From the NCBI GenBank assembly GCA_936936565.1, contig CAKZIX010000118.1, forward strand, positions 1-64,000: 64,000 nucleotides of DNA, read 5' to 3'. The notes beneath the pieces are model-generated. The model was given only the letters and a program-made list of their open reading frames with translations. It had not been told where the DNA came from and ran no database searches. Shown here piece after piece: positions 18,228 to 27,410 of the stretch. This DNA is from an uncultured Nocardiaceae bacterium (GTDB lineage: Bacteria > Actinomycetota > Actinomycetes > Mycobacteriales > Mycobacteriaceae). The first letter of the stretch is position 1. Each line of letters opens with the position of its first letter. The position numbers were made by a program, and so were the translations under genes.

Positions 18228-19607
18228 ATGGACCGTCTGGGAACATCCGAGAGTTGGCCGGCTCAACCTGCCGACACGGGAAGCCCAGGCGGAACCGTTG
18301 CCGACTACGCCGATGAGCTCCGTACATCAACCGTGGAGCGACCTGACCTAGGTGGATTTGCCGGACCCCGAGCTCGCGACGAGCCGGGATATCGGTGGAT
18401 CCGATATAAGGAGGCCTTCTCCCCCGCTTTGGTCCGCGAGATTCTGGACAGTTGGTCAGGCATCGAGGGGCCGGTCCTGGATCCGTTCGCCGGTACTGGC
18501 ACATCCGTGCTGGTTGCCAATGAGCGAGATCTCGCCGGGATTGGCGTCGAGCTACTCGCGTATCCGCAATGGGCGGCAGCGACGACTATCGCGGCACGTA
18601 CGGCGTCCGCGGAACACTTACGGGAAATTGCGAGTCGGGCCGTGGCGCTAGCGAGCGCCGCGAAGCTCAACGACGTCGCGGTCGAGCTCGCAGCCCCCGC
18701 CGCAAAGTGGGCACTGTCGGACGAGGTTAAACACGCTCTGCTCTCACTGCAGTTCGCCCTACCCCCGCGGGGAAGTGGAGTAGAAGCTGATCTTGCGCAC
18801 CTCGCGCTGATTTCATCTGTCGAGGGCGTCAGCATGTCTGTAAAGGACGGAACGAGCCTTCGTCACAGGTCGCGCCTTCGTCAAGGACGGTCAGCGCGCC
18901 CGGGCCGAAAGGAAAACGCGCCTGCGGCCGGCGACGTGCGTGTGGCCTTCGGAAAGGCCGTTTCGGCGATCGCCGATGACCTGCCGAAGCTGCCTAGCAG
19001 TGAGGCCACCGGGGCAGTGCTCCGCGCAGATGCTCGTGACCTCCCGTTGGCAGATCACTCGGCTGGCTGCGCGATCTTCAGTCCTCCATATCCGAACCGC
19101 TACGACTATTCAGCGGTATATCAGCTTGAATTGGCGGTGGGCGGATTCGTGCGGACCGGAGTCGAACTGCGAGCAGCGCGAAAAGCGCTATTGCGCTCCC
19201 ATCTCGAGGCACCCGCAGCAGAGAATCCCGTGTTCGACGACCCCCTGGTGGTGGAGGTACTGCGCGCGGTAGCCGACGCTGCTGCGCTTCAACCCGCGGT
19301 GCACGCAGGCCGGACAATGCGGATGCTTGTCGGCTACTTCGATGACATGAAGCAGGTACTCCATGAGATCGCGCGCGTGCTGCGCCCGGGCGCTCCCGCA
19401 GCGTGTGTGGTCGCGTCGCAGACGTACTTCGGGACCAGCGTCCCAACCGACCTTTTGCTGGCTTCGCTTGCTCGACGGGCGGGTCTGATTGTGGAGGAGG
19501 TGTGGGTGCTCCGCCGCAAAGGTGTTGCGGCGCAGCAGCGGGCCAGGGGTGTCGTCAGTAGCACTGGGGGTCGTGAGAGTGCGTTGCTGCTGCGTCGCCC
19601 GAATTAG
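18228..19607 (+). CDS. DNA N4/N6 methyltransferase
   Basis: A 459-residue protein taken from ATG 18228; the upstream in-frame sequence looks non-coding. SAM-binding motif I is DPFAGTGTSVL at residue 85 onward and the catalytic motif is FSPPYPNRYDYS at about 284-295, the SPPY form usual in N4-cytosine or N6-adenine enzymes. About 190 residues, a possible target-recognition part, lie between them. No restriction gene adjoins it. It follows the DprA/phosphoribosyltransferase pair and its stop overlaps the stop of the convergent DrmB-like gene. It may modify host DNA for the neighbouring defence genes. Confidence 0.85.
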   Translation: MDRLGTSESWPAQPADTGSPGGTVADYADELRTSTVERPDLGGFAGPRARDEPGYRWIRYKEAFSPALVREILDSWSGIEGPVLDPFAGTGTSVLVANERDLAGIGVELLAYPQWAAATTIAARTASAEHLREIASRAVALASAAKLNDVAVELAAPAAKWALSDEVKHALLSLQFALPPRGSGVEADLAHLALISSVEGVSMSVKDGTSLRHRSRLRQGRSARPGRKENAPAAGDVRVAFGKAVSAIADDLPKLPSSEATGAVLRADARDLPLADHSAGCAIFSPPYPNRYDYSAVYQLELAVGGFVRTGVELRAARKALLRSHLEAPAAENPVFDDPLVVEVLRAVADAAALQPAVHAGRTMRMLVGYFDDMKQVLHEIARVLRPGAPAACVVASQTYFGTSVPTDLLLASLARRAGLIVEEVWVLRRKGVAAQQRARGVVSSTGGRESALLLRRPN

Positions 19608-21130
19608 GGTGCGACTTGCTGTGCGGTGAAGAGGTAACCTTCGCGAATGTCTTGCGGCCCTCCGCCGACGAGATATCCGCGGTCAAGCCCCTTGTTGAAT
19701 CGCTCGCAGCCAAACGTGACCGCGAGACATTTGTGACATCCACCCCGTTCGGACAGGCAGATCGGGTCGTGGACGCATGACCAGGCACTAGAGGTCGCGG
19801 AATCGACCCAGCGTTGCAGGTGCTGTTCAGCCAAGGTTGCCAGGCCGCCCAGGTTGAAGCTGGAGTACTTCGCCACATAGATCAGAGTGCTCGCTTGGCG
19901 CTCCAGCAGGTACTCGGCGACCGAGTTCGACGAATACGACGAATGGTAGGCAAGTGCGTGCATCAACAGGTGGCTGTAGGCGTGTGTGACGCGACGGATG
20001 GCAGCCGCGGTGTCGGTCTCGGGTTCCGCGTATGTCTGATCCAGGAGCCACGCACGCGCGACCTCCTCGGGTGTGTCAACGGACGGAGGCGGGCACCACC
20101 CGTTGCGGGCACACCATTGCCATAGGGTCAGCGGCGCAAGTTCGACAAGAATACCTTCGGTACGGGTCTCGATCGCGACAAGCGGAAGCCTTGTGTCCTG
20201 GCGATCGTGCGGAAGCGGTGCGAGGCGCGCCCGGTCAGGGCTGGCGTGTTCTCGCGTGTAGCCGTAACCGACAAGAGCTACTGGGAAGTCCCTCACTACG
20301 TTGACGGTGGCGATGCCCGCGTTTGTTGCTCCGACCCGGCCCTTGTCCAGCCGGTCAGCAAGCTGTGCATGGCCAGCGTTTCGCATGCTTGTCGAAATGT
20401 CGTTCAGCTCGTCCACGTCGCATTCGGCGAATAGGAACGCGCGCTCCATTACTCGGCGATCGAGTCGTGCGAACTCCAAGGTTTGCGCCGCCAACAGGTG
20501 TTCGGTTTGTTCGAGCGCGGGATCGTCGCCTCGGCGGGCGTGAAGCGCGGATGTAAGGGTGGCCAGGATGTCCTCGGAAAGATCAGGATGCTGCGACCGA
20601 AGTTGTTGCAGAGCAGCGAGTCCGCTGTCGTCAGCCGACTGTCGACGGCCCCGAGCCTCGTCCTCCAATCCCCGTAGTGACGTCACGGTTCCTGCGTAGT
20701 GACCGAGCGCGAAATGAATGCCTTTCGGTGCGCGCAGCGCGTCGGTGAGACGTGTACCTCCGACGGAGACGAGTGTGAGGTGATGGCCAAAGAATGCACG
20801 CGAGTCGCGGGCTGTAACCGGATCGAGCCGACGTTCCGAAGGATCGTGCTGACGCCAATCCAGCATGCAGCTGCATTGCCGAAATTGGACGTCGAGAGGC
20901 CGCCTGCATTCGAGGCATCGGAACCTTGCGGTGTAAAAAGAGCCGGAGTCTTCGAATCCTATGGATCGATTGTTGTGGTCCGGGCAGGGGGGCAGTGTCA
21001 GCTCCCGCCGATTTCCGCACGAATGCACTTGAAAGTAGGGCAGTTGTCCGTAGGTCCCGCGCCTACATTGCGTGCATCGACGCCCAGACGGCAGATCGTT
21101 GACGTTGTTTACCCGGATGTCAATGGCCAA
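19604..21130 (-). CDS. DrmB-like DUF1998 protein, 5' end cut by IS21 element
   Basis: About 508 residues of a DUF1998 protein, the family of DISARM component DrmB. The C-terminal domain is clear: HAYSHLLMHAL, FNLGGLATLAEQ, then the zinc cluster WSCVHDPIC, GGCHKCL, GCERFNKGLDRGYLVG. The N-terminal half has several Cys pairs (CTQCRRG, CLECRRP). The native sequence stops at 21117, where the IS21 terminal repeat begins. The only start in frame is a TTG inside the repeat, so the real N-terminus is lost. The DrmA helicase and DrmC expected in DISARM are absent. Confidence 0.75.
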   Translation of the reverse strand: MAIDIRVNNVNDLPSGRRCTQCRRGTYGQLPYFQVHSCGNRRELTLPPCPDHNNRSIGFEDSGSFYTARFRCLECRRPLDVQFRQCSCMLDWRQHDPSERRLDPVTARDSRAFFGHHLTLVSVGGTRLTDALRAPKGIHFALGHYAGTVTSLRGLEDEARGRRQSADDSGLAALQQLRSQHPDLSEDILATLTSALHARRGDDPALEQTEHLLAAQTLEFARLDRRVMERAFLFAECDVDELNDISTSMRNAGHAQLADRLDKGRVGATNAGIATVNVVRDFPVALVGYGYTREHASPDRARLAPLPHDRQDTRLPLVAIETRTEGILVELAPLTLWQWCARNGWCPPPSVDTPEEVARAWLLDQTYAEPETDTAAAIRRVTHAYSHLLMHALAYHSSYSSNSVAEYLLERQASTLIYVAKYSSFNLGGLATLAEQHLQRWVDSATSSAWSCVHDPICLSERGGCHKCLAVTFGCERFNKGLDRGYLVGGGPQDIREGYLFTAQQVAP

Positions 21131-21221
21131 TCTTTTCTCCCCGGTGGCGGCCAGTTGTTCGCCCCGGTGGCGGCCAGTTGGGAGTCCCCAACGGCGGCCA
21201 GTTAGTTCCCCGGTCGCTCGG

Positions 21222-22010
21222 TCAGCGCAACGGTTTCACCCCCTGTCCGGAGGTGGCTTGGGCGAGTCGGAAGCTGTCGCCCTGGGTGACGACGACGTGC
21301 GAGTGGTGCAGGAGCCGATCGACTGTCGCGGTGGCCAGTGTCTTGGTCATGATCTCGTCGAAGCCCGATGGGTGGAGATTCGAGCTAACTGCTAGCGACC
21401 GGCGCTCGTAGGCGGCGTCGACGAGTCGGTAGAAGCCCTCGGCAGCGTCGGGCGACACGGGCAGTAGGCCGATGTCGTCAACAATGATCAGGTCGGTGCG
21501 CATGACGCGAGCGATCGCGCGGGCGACGGAGTCGTCGACACGGTGGCGCCGGATCAGCGCGCCGAGGTCCTCGATGGTGAACCAGGCAACGGTGAGCCCG
21601 CCCTCGACGGCGGCCTGGCCGAGGGCTTCGCAGAAGTGGCTCTTGCCGGTGCCCGAGGGCCCGCAGATGCACAGGTTCTCTTTATTGCGTACCCACTCAA
21701 GGGTTTTGAGCGCGTCCTGGGTCGGGCGCGGGATCGAGGAAACGTTCTCGTCCCAGTCGCCGAACGTCTTGCCGGCCGGGAATCCGGCACGTTTACGACG
21801 GGTGCGTAGGTTGGTGGCGTCGCGGCCGGCGGCTTCTTCGGCGAGCAGCACCCGCACGACCTCGGCGGGATCCCAGCGCTGCGCTTTCGCGGTCGGGACG
21901 AGGTCGGTCAACGCCCCCCGCAGATAGGGCAGCTTGAGCCGCTTGCTCAACGCGATCGCTTCGGCGAGCGGGTCTCCGGCCGATCCGGCCACACGCAGGG
22001 GTGCTGTCAT
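21222..22010 (-). CDS. istB: IS21 helper ATPase IstB
   Basis: A 262-residue AAA+ protein that loads the transposase on DNA. Walker A is GPSGTGKS and Walker B LIIVDDIGLL. The N-terminus has the IstB signature LKLPYLRGAL, and the C-terminal SSNLHPSGFDEI fits. ATG 22010 shares one base with the istA stop (TGATG), so they are translationally coupled. Confidence 0.95.
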   Translation of the reverse strand: MTAPLRVAGSAGDPLAEAIALSKRLKLPYLRGALTDLVPTAKAQRWDPAEVVRVLLAEEAAGRDATNLRTRRKRAGFPAGKTFGDWDENVSSIPRPTQDALKTLEWVRNKENLCICGPSGTGKSHFCEALGQAAVEGGLTVAWFTIEDLGALIRRHRVDDSVARAIARVMRTDLIIVDDIGLLPVSPDAAEGFYRLVDAAYERRSLAVSSNLHPSGFDEIMTKTLATATVDRLLHHSHVVVTQGDSFRLAQATSGQGVKPLR

Positions 22011-23533
22011 CAGGTGTCATCGCTTTCGAAAGTCGTTGTGGGAGTGGGCAGGCCGAAGTTCGACCAGGCGGACGTGCCGGGTTGCAGGCTGTGGTCTTCG
22101 CTGGCTCGGGCCGGTTCGGCGTCGTCACGGCCACGGTTGTGGGCCACGATGCGGATCAGGTCGTTCTCGGCGAAACGTCCTGCGATAGCGGCGATGCCGA
22201 GTGCCCGGTCGACCTCGGCAGGTGGATGCAGCTTGGCCAGTGCGACCGCTTCGGCCATCTTCGCGCGGATCCGGCGAGTGCCGACGGCGGCGGCCTCGGT
22301 CAGCCAGGCCGCCGCGCCGGGCCCGAGGGCCAGGAACTCGGCCTCGGCGGCCGAGGCGGCCTTCGGCGCGCGGTCGCCGTGGTGGTCGGGCCGCGGCGGG
22401 TAGTGTGCGTCGTCGATGCGCGGATTGCCGGGCGTGGAGCGCTCGTGGCGGGCGACTTCGACCGCCGCGCCCTGCTCGTCGACCGCGGTCACGATCAGCT
22501 CGTCGCCGGCCAACCGCGCCCACACACGCATGTCAGCGAGTGCGTGTGGAACCGAATACCGAACGCCCTCAACCGATATCGTCGAATCCCAGTTCACCCG
22601 CCGGGTCGTGCCGAACGCGACGGTGAACGGCTGACTCGGCAGCGGATGCAGCCGCGTGCGCTCCTCGGCCAGCGCTTCGACCGGACGCCGTCGAGTTTCG
22701 CGATGCTCGCGGTCGTTGACCTCTTCGCAGAAGGTCCGGCACGCCGCCTCGAGTTGGCCGAAGGTGCGGTACTCGCCGAGCAAGTTGGTCATCGTCGGCA
22801 CCAGATCGGCCTTCGCGATCCGCACCGTCGCTTCCGAGCCGCCCTTGGTCTGCGGGTCCGCCGGGATGCACGTGCGGATCGTCAGGCCGTAATGTCTTGC
22901 GACAGAAACGATATCGGGATTACGAACGGCGATCCCCGCGATATGGTCGGTCGAGACGGTCTTCTCGTTGTCGGTCAACGCATACGTCGGCACACCACCG
23001 ATCCGCCGCAACGTCGCGTCCAGGCACGCCGCCACCGTCGGTAACGTCTTGTCCCACACCGGGATCACTACCCGATACCGCGACCACGCCAGCCACGCGC
23101 ACCACAGATGCGCCTGCCGACCGCCGACGACCGGACCGTGGCCCCAGTCCCACTGCAGCCACAACCCGGGCTCAGCGATCCACGGCCGATAGACACGCCG
23201 TTGTCCTTCTCGCAGTTGCTTTTTCACCTGCGCGACGACGCGGCGGGTCGTACGTTCTCCGCCGCCGAAGCCCATCGCCGCGATCCGCCGATGCACCACA
23301 TCGGCGCGCACCCGACCATCCGAGCGCACCACCAACTCCTCGATCTTCGGCAGATACTCGTCGATCACTCGCGCCCGATGCTCACGCTCGACCGGCGACT
23401 GGCCCGCCGCACGCAACGCGACATAGCGAGCAACCGTGTGGTGATCACACCCGGCCAAGGCCGCCGCGGCACGGTAGCTGCCGGTGAGGTCATACGCCTC
23501 AAGGATTTCCATGATTTCCCTACTGCTCTTCAC
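22010..23533 (-). CDS. istA: IS21 transposase IstA
   Basis: A 507-residue IstA. The N-terminal helix-turn-helix reads LTGSYRAAAALAGCDHHTVARY. The DDE core shows LQWDWGHGPV, YALTDNEKTV and KGGSEATVRIAKADLVP. GTG 23533 (VKSSREIMEIL) is the usual start in actinobacterial relatives, although the frame is open slightly further upstream. The gene looks intact. Confidence 0.92.
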   Translation of the reverse strand: MKSSREIMEILEAYDLTGSYRAAAALAGCDHHTVARYVALRAAGQSPVEREHRARVIDEYLPKIEELVVRSDGRVRADVVHRRIAAMGFGGGERTTRRVVAQVKKQLREGQRRVYRPWIAEPGLWLQWDWGHGPVVGGRQAHLWCAWLAWSRYRVVIPVWDKTLPTVAACLDATLRRIGGVPTYALTDNEKTVSTDHIAGIAVRNPDIVSVARHYGLTIRTCIPADPQTKGGSEATVRIAKADLVPTMTNLLGEYRTFGQLEAACRTFCEEVNDREHRETRRRPVEALAEERTRLHPLPSQPFTVAFGTTRRVNWDSTISVEGVRYSVPHALADMRVWARLAGDELIVTAVDEQGAAVEVARHERSTPGNPRIDDAHYPPRPDHHGDRAPKAASAAEAEFLALGPGAAAWLTEAAAVGTRRIRAKMAEAVALAKLHPPAEVDRALGIAAIAGRFAENDLIRIVAHNRGRDDAEPARASEDHSLQPGTSAWSNFGLPTPTTTFESDDT

Positions 23534-23587
23534 GTCGCGCGAGCTTCCTCGCGCAACGTCCCGGACAACACGCAACACGCCGGGGGA

Positions 23588-23899
23588 CTATCTGGCCATC
23601 AGCGGGGAAGTCGATGGCCACCAGTGGGGCTCTAATTGGCCGCACACGGGGAGAATGTCATGGCCGCTGACAGAGCCGCTCGGCGCATGGTGCTCGAGAC
23701 CGTCGAACCTGCCCTCGACATTCAGCTGTTGCAGTTCGCCGCGGTGGTCCTCAGTGGTCAACCACAACAGTTCGGCTTCGGGACCGGCAAGGCGTGCATG
23801 TCCGTCCCAGTAACCCTCGGACGGGGCCCACGTGCCCGCAAGATGCGCGGCGATATCGCTTGCCCATCTCTGTGGGCTGCGGTGCGTTCGTTCGGTCAT
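23588..23899 (-). pseudogene. Unknown gene truncated by IS21 right end
   Basis: Starts at ATG 23899 (MTERTHRSPQRWASDIAAHL) and reads about 75 native residues (WAPSEGYWDGHARLAGPEAE, LLWLTTEDHRGELQQL) before meeting the IS end at 23672. The frame runs on into the element and stops at 23588. The native C-terminus is missing. The family is unknown; it belongs to the plasmid-like block to its right, in the same orientation as the amidotransferase genes. Confidence 0.55.
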
Positions 23900-24440
23900 C
23901 GCTGCACTCCGATCGGTAGCACCTCGGCGGTGCGGGTGAAACAACCGACCGAAATCGGTTGCCGGGGAAAATTCTTCGTCGCCCAACGTGTGTTACTGAT
24001 CGCGCGAGGGGTGTAAGTGCTTGCGCGGCAACGTGAACGGCCGGCGAAATGTGCTGGCCCGGGCGGTGCCCTCAAGGAGTTGTGTCGTCGGCGTCGCCGC
24101 GCGGAGTGACGCGACCGGGGCGTGCCGTGGTGCGGTGCGCGGGTCGGCGGGCCGGGGATGTCGGACCTGATGCGTAGCGTGCGTCATGCCGGTGCAACAG
24201 AGCGCCGGAGCGAGACGAGCGAGGGGTTGATTATGGCGAGTTGTCCGGGGGTCGGTCAGCAGGGGCGGTTGCACTTCATCGACGGATTCGAGGACTGGCA
24301 TGTGATCCGCCCGGTGTGCGAGGTCCGGTGGATCGGCGGCGGCCCCGTCATCGTCGAACACGAAGATCGCCGACCGCGTCCGCTGCGGTCGGGTGAAGGT
24401 GCCTGACAAGCGACAGGCGGTGGTTGGTGATCGAGGGCGG
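23900..24440. other. No confident gene
   Basis: The minus strand has a short coding-looking patch near 24280-24390 (AIFVFDDDGAAADPPDLAHR) without a clear start or end. It may be a gene fragment. Nothing else is supported. Confidence 0.4.
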
Positions 24441-25271
24441 TCACGAGATTGCGCGTCCGATGCCGTGGTGGTGCCAGTAGGTTTCGTATCGGTCGTCGTC
24501 GCCATCTGCGCGAGTGCCGGCGTGCCCGACTGCACACTGGCAGGCGTCGGCGAATTCGCCGCAATCCCAGCATGTCCCGCAGTCGCGACAGTAGCCGTAG
24601 TCGACATGGTCGCTGCCACAGAAGGGACATAGGCCGTCGGCTGGGTCGCCGGGGGATGTGCGGTGGAGGCCGCGGCTGGGCTGCCAGCCGAACCAGTCGT
24701 GCTCGTAGGCGTGGTTGGAATGCCAGATTCCGGTTTGGGTGTCCCACACACCGGCGGCGGCGTTGATCAGGTAGGCGTTGCGGCGATGGACCGGGTGGAC
24801 CGAGAGGATCAGAAGTTTGTTGCGCTGTCCGGCCCAAGTCGCCAGCGCTCGGCGAGTCGGTCGGTGGTCGAGGTTGCCCCATCTCCTGGCGAGCAGGTCC
24901 TCGGCCAACACTCGGGTGTCGGATCGGTCCTCACCGGCCGCAGGTAGCGCGTCGTCGGGAAGTATGCCGTTGTGCGCCAACATGACTCGTTGGTCACGTG
25001 CCACTGGGAAGGGGTGTGTGTTGGCGACGGTGATGCTGCCATGGGTGGCCAGGCGGGAATGGAACAAGGCGTGACCGTGCGGGATCCGGATGCGGGCGGC
25101 GGCGAACTGTTCGACGGCCTGGTTCAGGTCGAGGGATCGACCGAACAGGATCCGGTCGTGCCCGGGTGCGGCGATCGCCCAGCCGTGACCGTGCGGGTTG
25201 GACAGGCCACCGTTGATCAGGGCGTCGGTATCGGTGACAGCACCGGGCGGCAGGTAGGACAGGATGCACAT
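24441..25271 (-). CDS. Class II glutamine amidotransferase with zinc-ribbon tail
   Basis: A 276-residue Ntn-hydrolase that would release ammonia from glutamine. The start MCILSYLPPG puts the nucleophile Cys at position 2, as class II amidotransferases require. NPHGHGWAIA, HSRLATHGSITVANTHPF and MLAHNGILPDD are the further family motifs. The last 70 residues form zinc knuckles (CPFCGSDHV, CRDCGTCWDCG), which is unusual. It lies 26 bp downstream of the amidoligase gene on the same strand, so it probably supplies nitrogen to, or works alongside, that ligase. Confidence 0.85.
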   Translation of the reverse strand: MCILSYLPPGAVTDTDALINGGLSNPHGHGWAIAAPGHDRILFGRSLDLNQAVEQFAAARIRIPHGHALFHSRLATHGSITVANTHPFPVARDQRVMLAHNGILPDDALPAAGEDRSDTRVLAEDLLARRWGNLDHRPTRRALATWAGQRNKLLILSVHPVHRRNAYLINAAAGVWDTQTGIWHSNHAYEHDWFGWQPSRGLHRTSPGDPADGLCPFCGSDHVDYGYCRDCGTCWDCGEFADACQCAVGHAGTRADGDDDRYETYWHHHGIGRAIS

Positions 25272-25297
25272 GAGGAATCGGTCTCGTTTCCGAAGTG

Positions 25298-26593
25298 TCA
25301 GGCGGCGGCGCGGCGGGCGACGGTGGGCGCCAGCTCGCGGGACAGTGCGGCGTAGGCGGGACGCTCCCTGGTCCAGCGCACGAACCGCGCCCACGACAAC
25401 GCATTGCCCCCGAGCACCTGCGCGGCGGGCAGGCGGCGGGTGTATTCGATCGATGCGGCCGCGAATTGGACGGCGGCCTCGAGTTCGCGCCGGTTCAGGG
25501 TGGACCGGAACATCCGTAGCTCGAAGGTGTCGGCGTTCTGGCAGTTGATCGCGGTGCCGCGCCGCCACGAGGTGCCGCCCTTGGCGGAGTCGGCGAGCTG
25601 GCCGGGTTGGGTGCCGAATCCGGCGTAGACGTGGTTGTCGCGGCGAGCGAGCGTCGTGACCGCGTGCTGGTTGCGATAGATGAGCAGCTGCCAGGTCAAG
25701 ACGTGGCGCGGACCGTCGAAGGCGTTGCGGTCGACGTGGATGTGCAGGCCGGTGTCGTGACGGGTGTGTGCCTCGGCGTCGGCAAGGCGTTGCAGCAGTT
25801 GGAACGGGAAGTTCTTCTCGAACCAGGACAACGACATCGGGTGGGTGACGATCTCGATGTCGACCGAGCTGTCGCGTTTGCAGAACAGCAGTTCCTCGTG
25901 CGGATCCTGGTCGGTGACCTCGTCGTGGAGGTCGCCGACACGGCCGAGCAGTTCCAGTTCCAGGCCGAACAGGGGGCCGTCGCCACGCGCGACCCAGTCG
26001 GGTCTGTAGCTGTACTCGTGCAGGCGGGCCGAGGCCGCTTCGGCGTCGTAGCAAGCGTCGCGCTCGTATTCGGCGCACCGATCGCACCACTCGTAGTTGT
26101 CGTCGAGGCAGCGCTGACAGACGGTCGCGCTGTTCTCGACGGAGTGCGCGGCGCTGTGGAACAGCAGGTCGCCGCAGTCATCGCACGGTGCGGTTCCCGC
26201 CGGGCGGCCCACCGTGAACTGCGAGAACTCGATGAACCAGTCGTTGACCCGGGCGTCGTCGACGTTGGCGTTGCGAAAGTCCGGATTGTCGTCGTAGGGC
26301 TGCGGGGTGCGCAGGTCCGCCTCGCTCAGGTCCGCCCCAACGAAACCTGCGCCGTCCACGCAGGCGCCGCGCAGCCGCGCACGGCACAGCAGCGCGTCTT
26401 CGAAATCGGCACCGGTCAGGTCCGCATCGACGAACGACGTGTCGGTCAGGTCGGCGTCGGCGAACACTGTGCGGGTCAGATCGGCGCGGTCGAATACGCA
26501 ACCACGCAGGGCCCGGTTCGAAAGGTCCATGCCGGACAGGTCAGCACCGGAGTAGTCACCGCCGGGGTACAGCTTCAACAACAACACAGGCAT
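25298..26593 (-). CDS. Pentapeptide-repeat protein fused to amidoligase domain
   Basis: A 431-residue protein from ATG 26593, with GAGG about 10 bases upstream. Residues about 10-97 are pentapeptide repeats of the A(D/N)Lxx type (YSGADLSGMDL, VDADLTGADF), a right-handed quadrilateral helix. A Cys-rich section (CDDCGDLL, CQRCL, CDRC) follows at about 137-170. From about 215 the sequence matches the glutamine-synthetase-like amidoligase fold: GLELELLGRVG, KRDSSVDIEIVTHP and DTGLHIHVDRNAF. Such enzymes form amide bonds between a carboxylate and an amine. Pairing with a class II amidotransferase is known for this group on mobile elements; the substrate is unknown. Confidence 0.8.
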   Translation of the reverse strand: MPVLLLKLYPGGDYSGADLSGMDLSNRALRGCVFDRADLTRTVFADADLTDTSFVDADLTGADFEDALLCRARLRGACVDGAGFVGADLSEADLRTPQPYDDNPDFRNANVDDARVNDWFIEFSQFTVGRPAGTAPCDDCGDLLFHSAAHSVENSATVCQRCLDDNYEWCDRCAEYERDACYDAEAASARLHEYSYRPDWVARGDGPLFGLELELLGRVGDLHDEVTDQDPHEELLFCKRDSSVDIEIVTHPMSLSWFEKNFPFQLLQRLADAEAHTRHDTGLHIHVDRNAFDGPRHVLTWQLLIYRNQHAVTTLARRDNHVYAGFGTQPGQLADSAKGGTSWRRGTAINCQNADTFELRMFRSTLNRRELEAAVQFAAASIEYTRRLPAAQVLGGNALSWARFVRWTRERPAYAALSRELAPTVARRAAA

Positions 26594-27410
26594 GATCGCC
26601 AACCTCGATTCGAGTGGAAGGTAGTTTCGGAACGGATTCGAACCCGTGCATCAGATGTGTTGCGTCGCAACGCAAGCGGGCGGCGCAACGTTGCTTGCAG
26701 ATGTGGGGCGCACGGTGCGCCTAGTGTCATGAAGATCGCGACTCGATCGATGACAAGCCGGTTCGTGGCCTGGGTTCGATCGTCAGAGGCCGTGGTTAAC
26801 GAAAGTGGCGACTGGGCTGATGTTCCCGCCAGCGCTCGGCGGGCGGCGCCCGACGACGGCGTGTTTGCGGCCGAGCGTGCGAGGAAGGCCCGGTCCGCTG
26901 GGCGGGCACCCACCAGCCGGCCCGGGACTTGGTGACTTTTCTCCCCTAGGGCTGAGACCGATCCCCGCAGCGGCAATCGGGAAGCTTGGGACTCCCAGAT
27001 CGGAATATTCTGCGAAATGCGCTGTACGGCAATCGAATGCGGATGCGGGTCGCCGCCGCAATCCGTGGAGATCAGACGGGCGGGTGTCGGCGCAGATACG
27101 TGCCGGTTCTACGACGCGCAGACCGTGCGGGCTTGGCATAGCCCGGGTCGAGCCATCAAGAGTTTCCGGCATCGGCGAGCCGCGCCGGGTGGCGCAGGAG
27201 TTGCGCTAGCCTCCCTATGAGGCCAGATGATGGCCAGTCCCGGTTACCTGCGCTGCCCCTTATCGGCAGGGAACCACTTATGGGACCAAGGAGCCTGAGT
27301 TCCGTCATCGATATTTGCGAGGTTCGGATCACGCGCGTTCCAAGCCGGAGCGCTCCTCAATGCCCGACCGCGCCGATAGGGGCAGCGCGCGGCCGGAGAG
27401 AGATTTCGCT
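26594..27410. other. Gene-free stretch
   Basis: Between two divergent genes. I see no convincing coding region on either strand; promoters for both neighbours presumably lie here. The base composition near 26800-26940 is very GC-rich. Confidence 0.45.

Larger units (their letters stand above)
21118..23672 (-). mobile_element. IS21-family insertion sequence
   Basis: A 2,555-bp element holding istA and istB. Both ends begin TGTCA followed by imperfect copies of a GGCCA...CCCC unit, the multiple terminal repeats typical of IS21 (left about 21118-21213, right about 23580-23672). The flanking bases (CCCGGA left, GAGCCG right) do not match, so there is no target duplication. Both neighbouring genes are cut exactly at the ends, pointing to a deletion or recombination between two copies. 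Confidence 0.9.

Noticed and set aside
21118..23672. Target duplication for the IS21 element
   Set aside because: The bases next to the two ends do not match.
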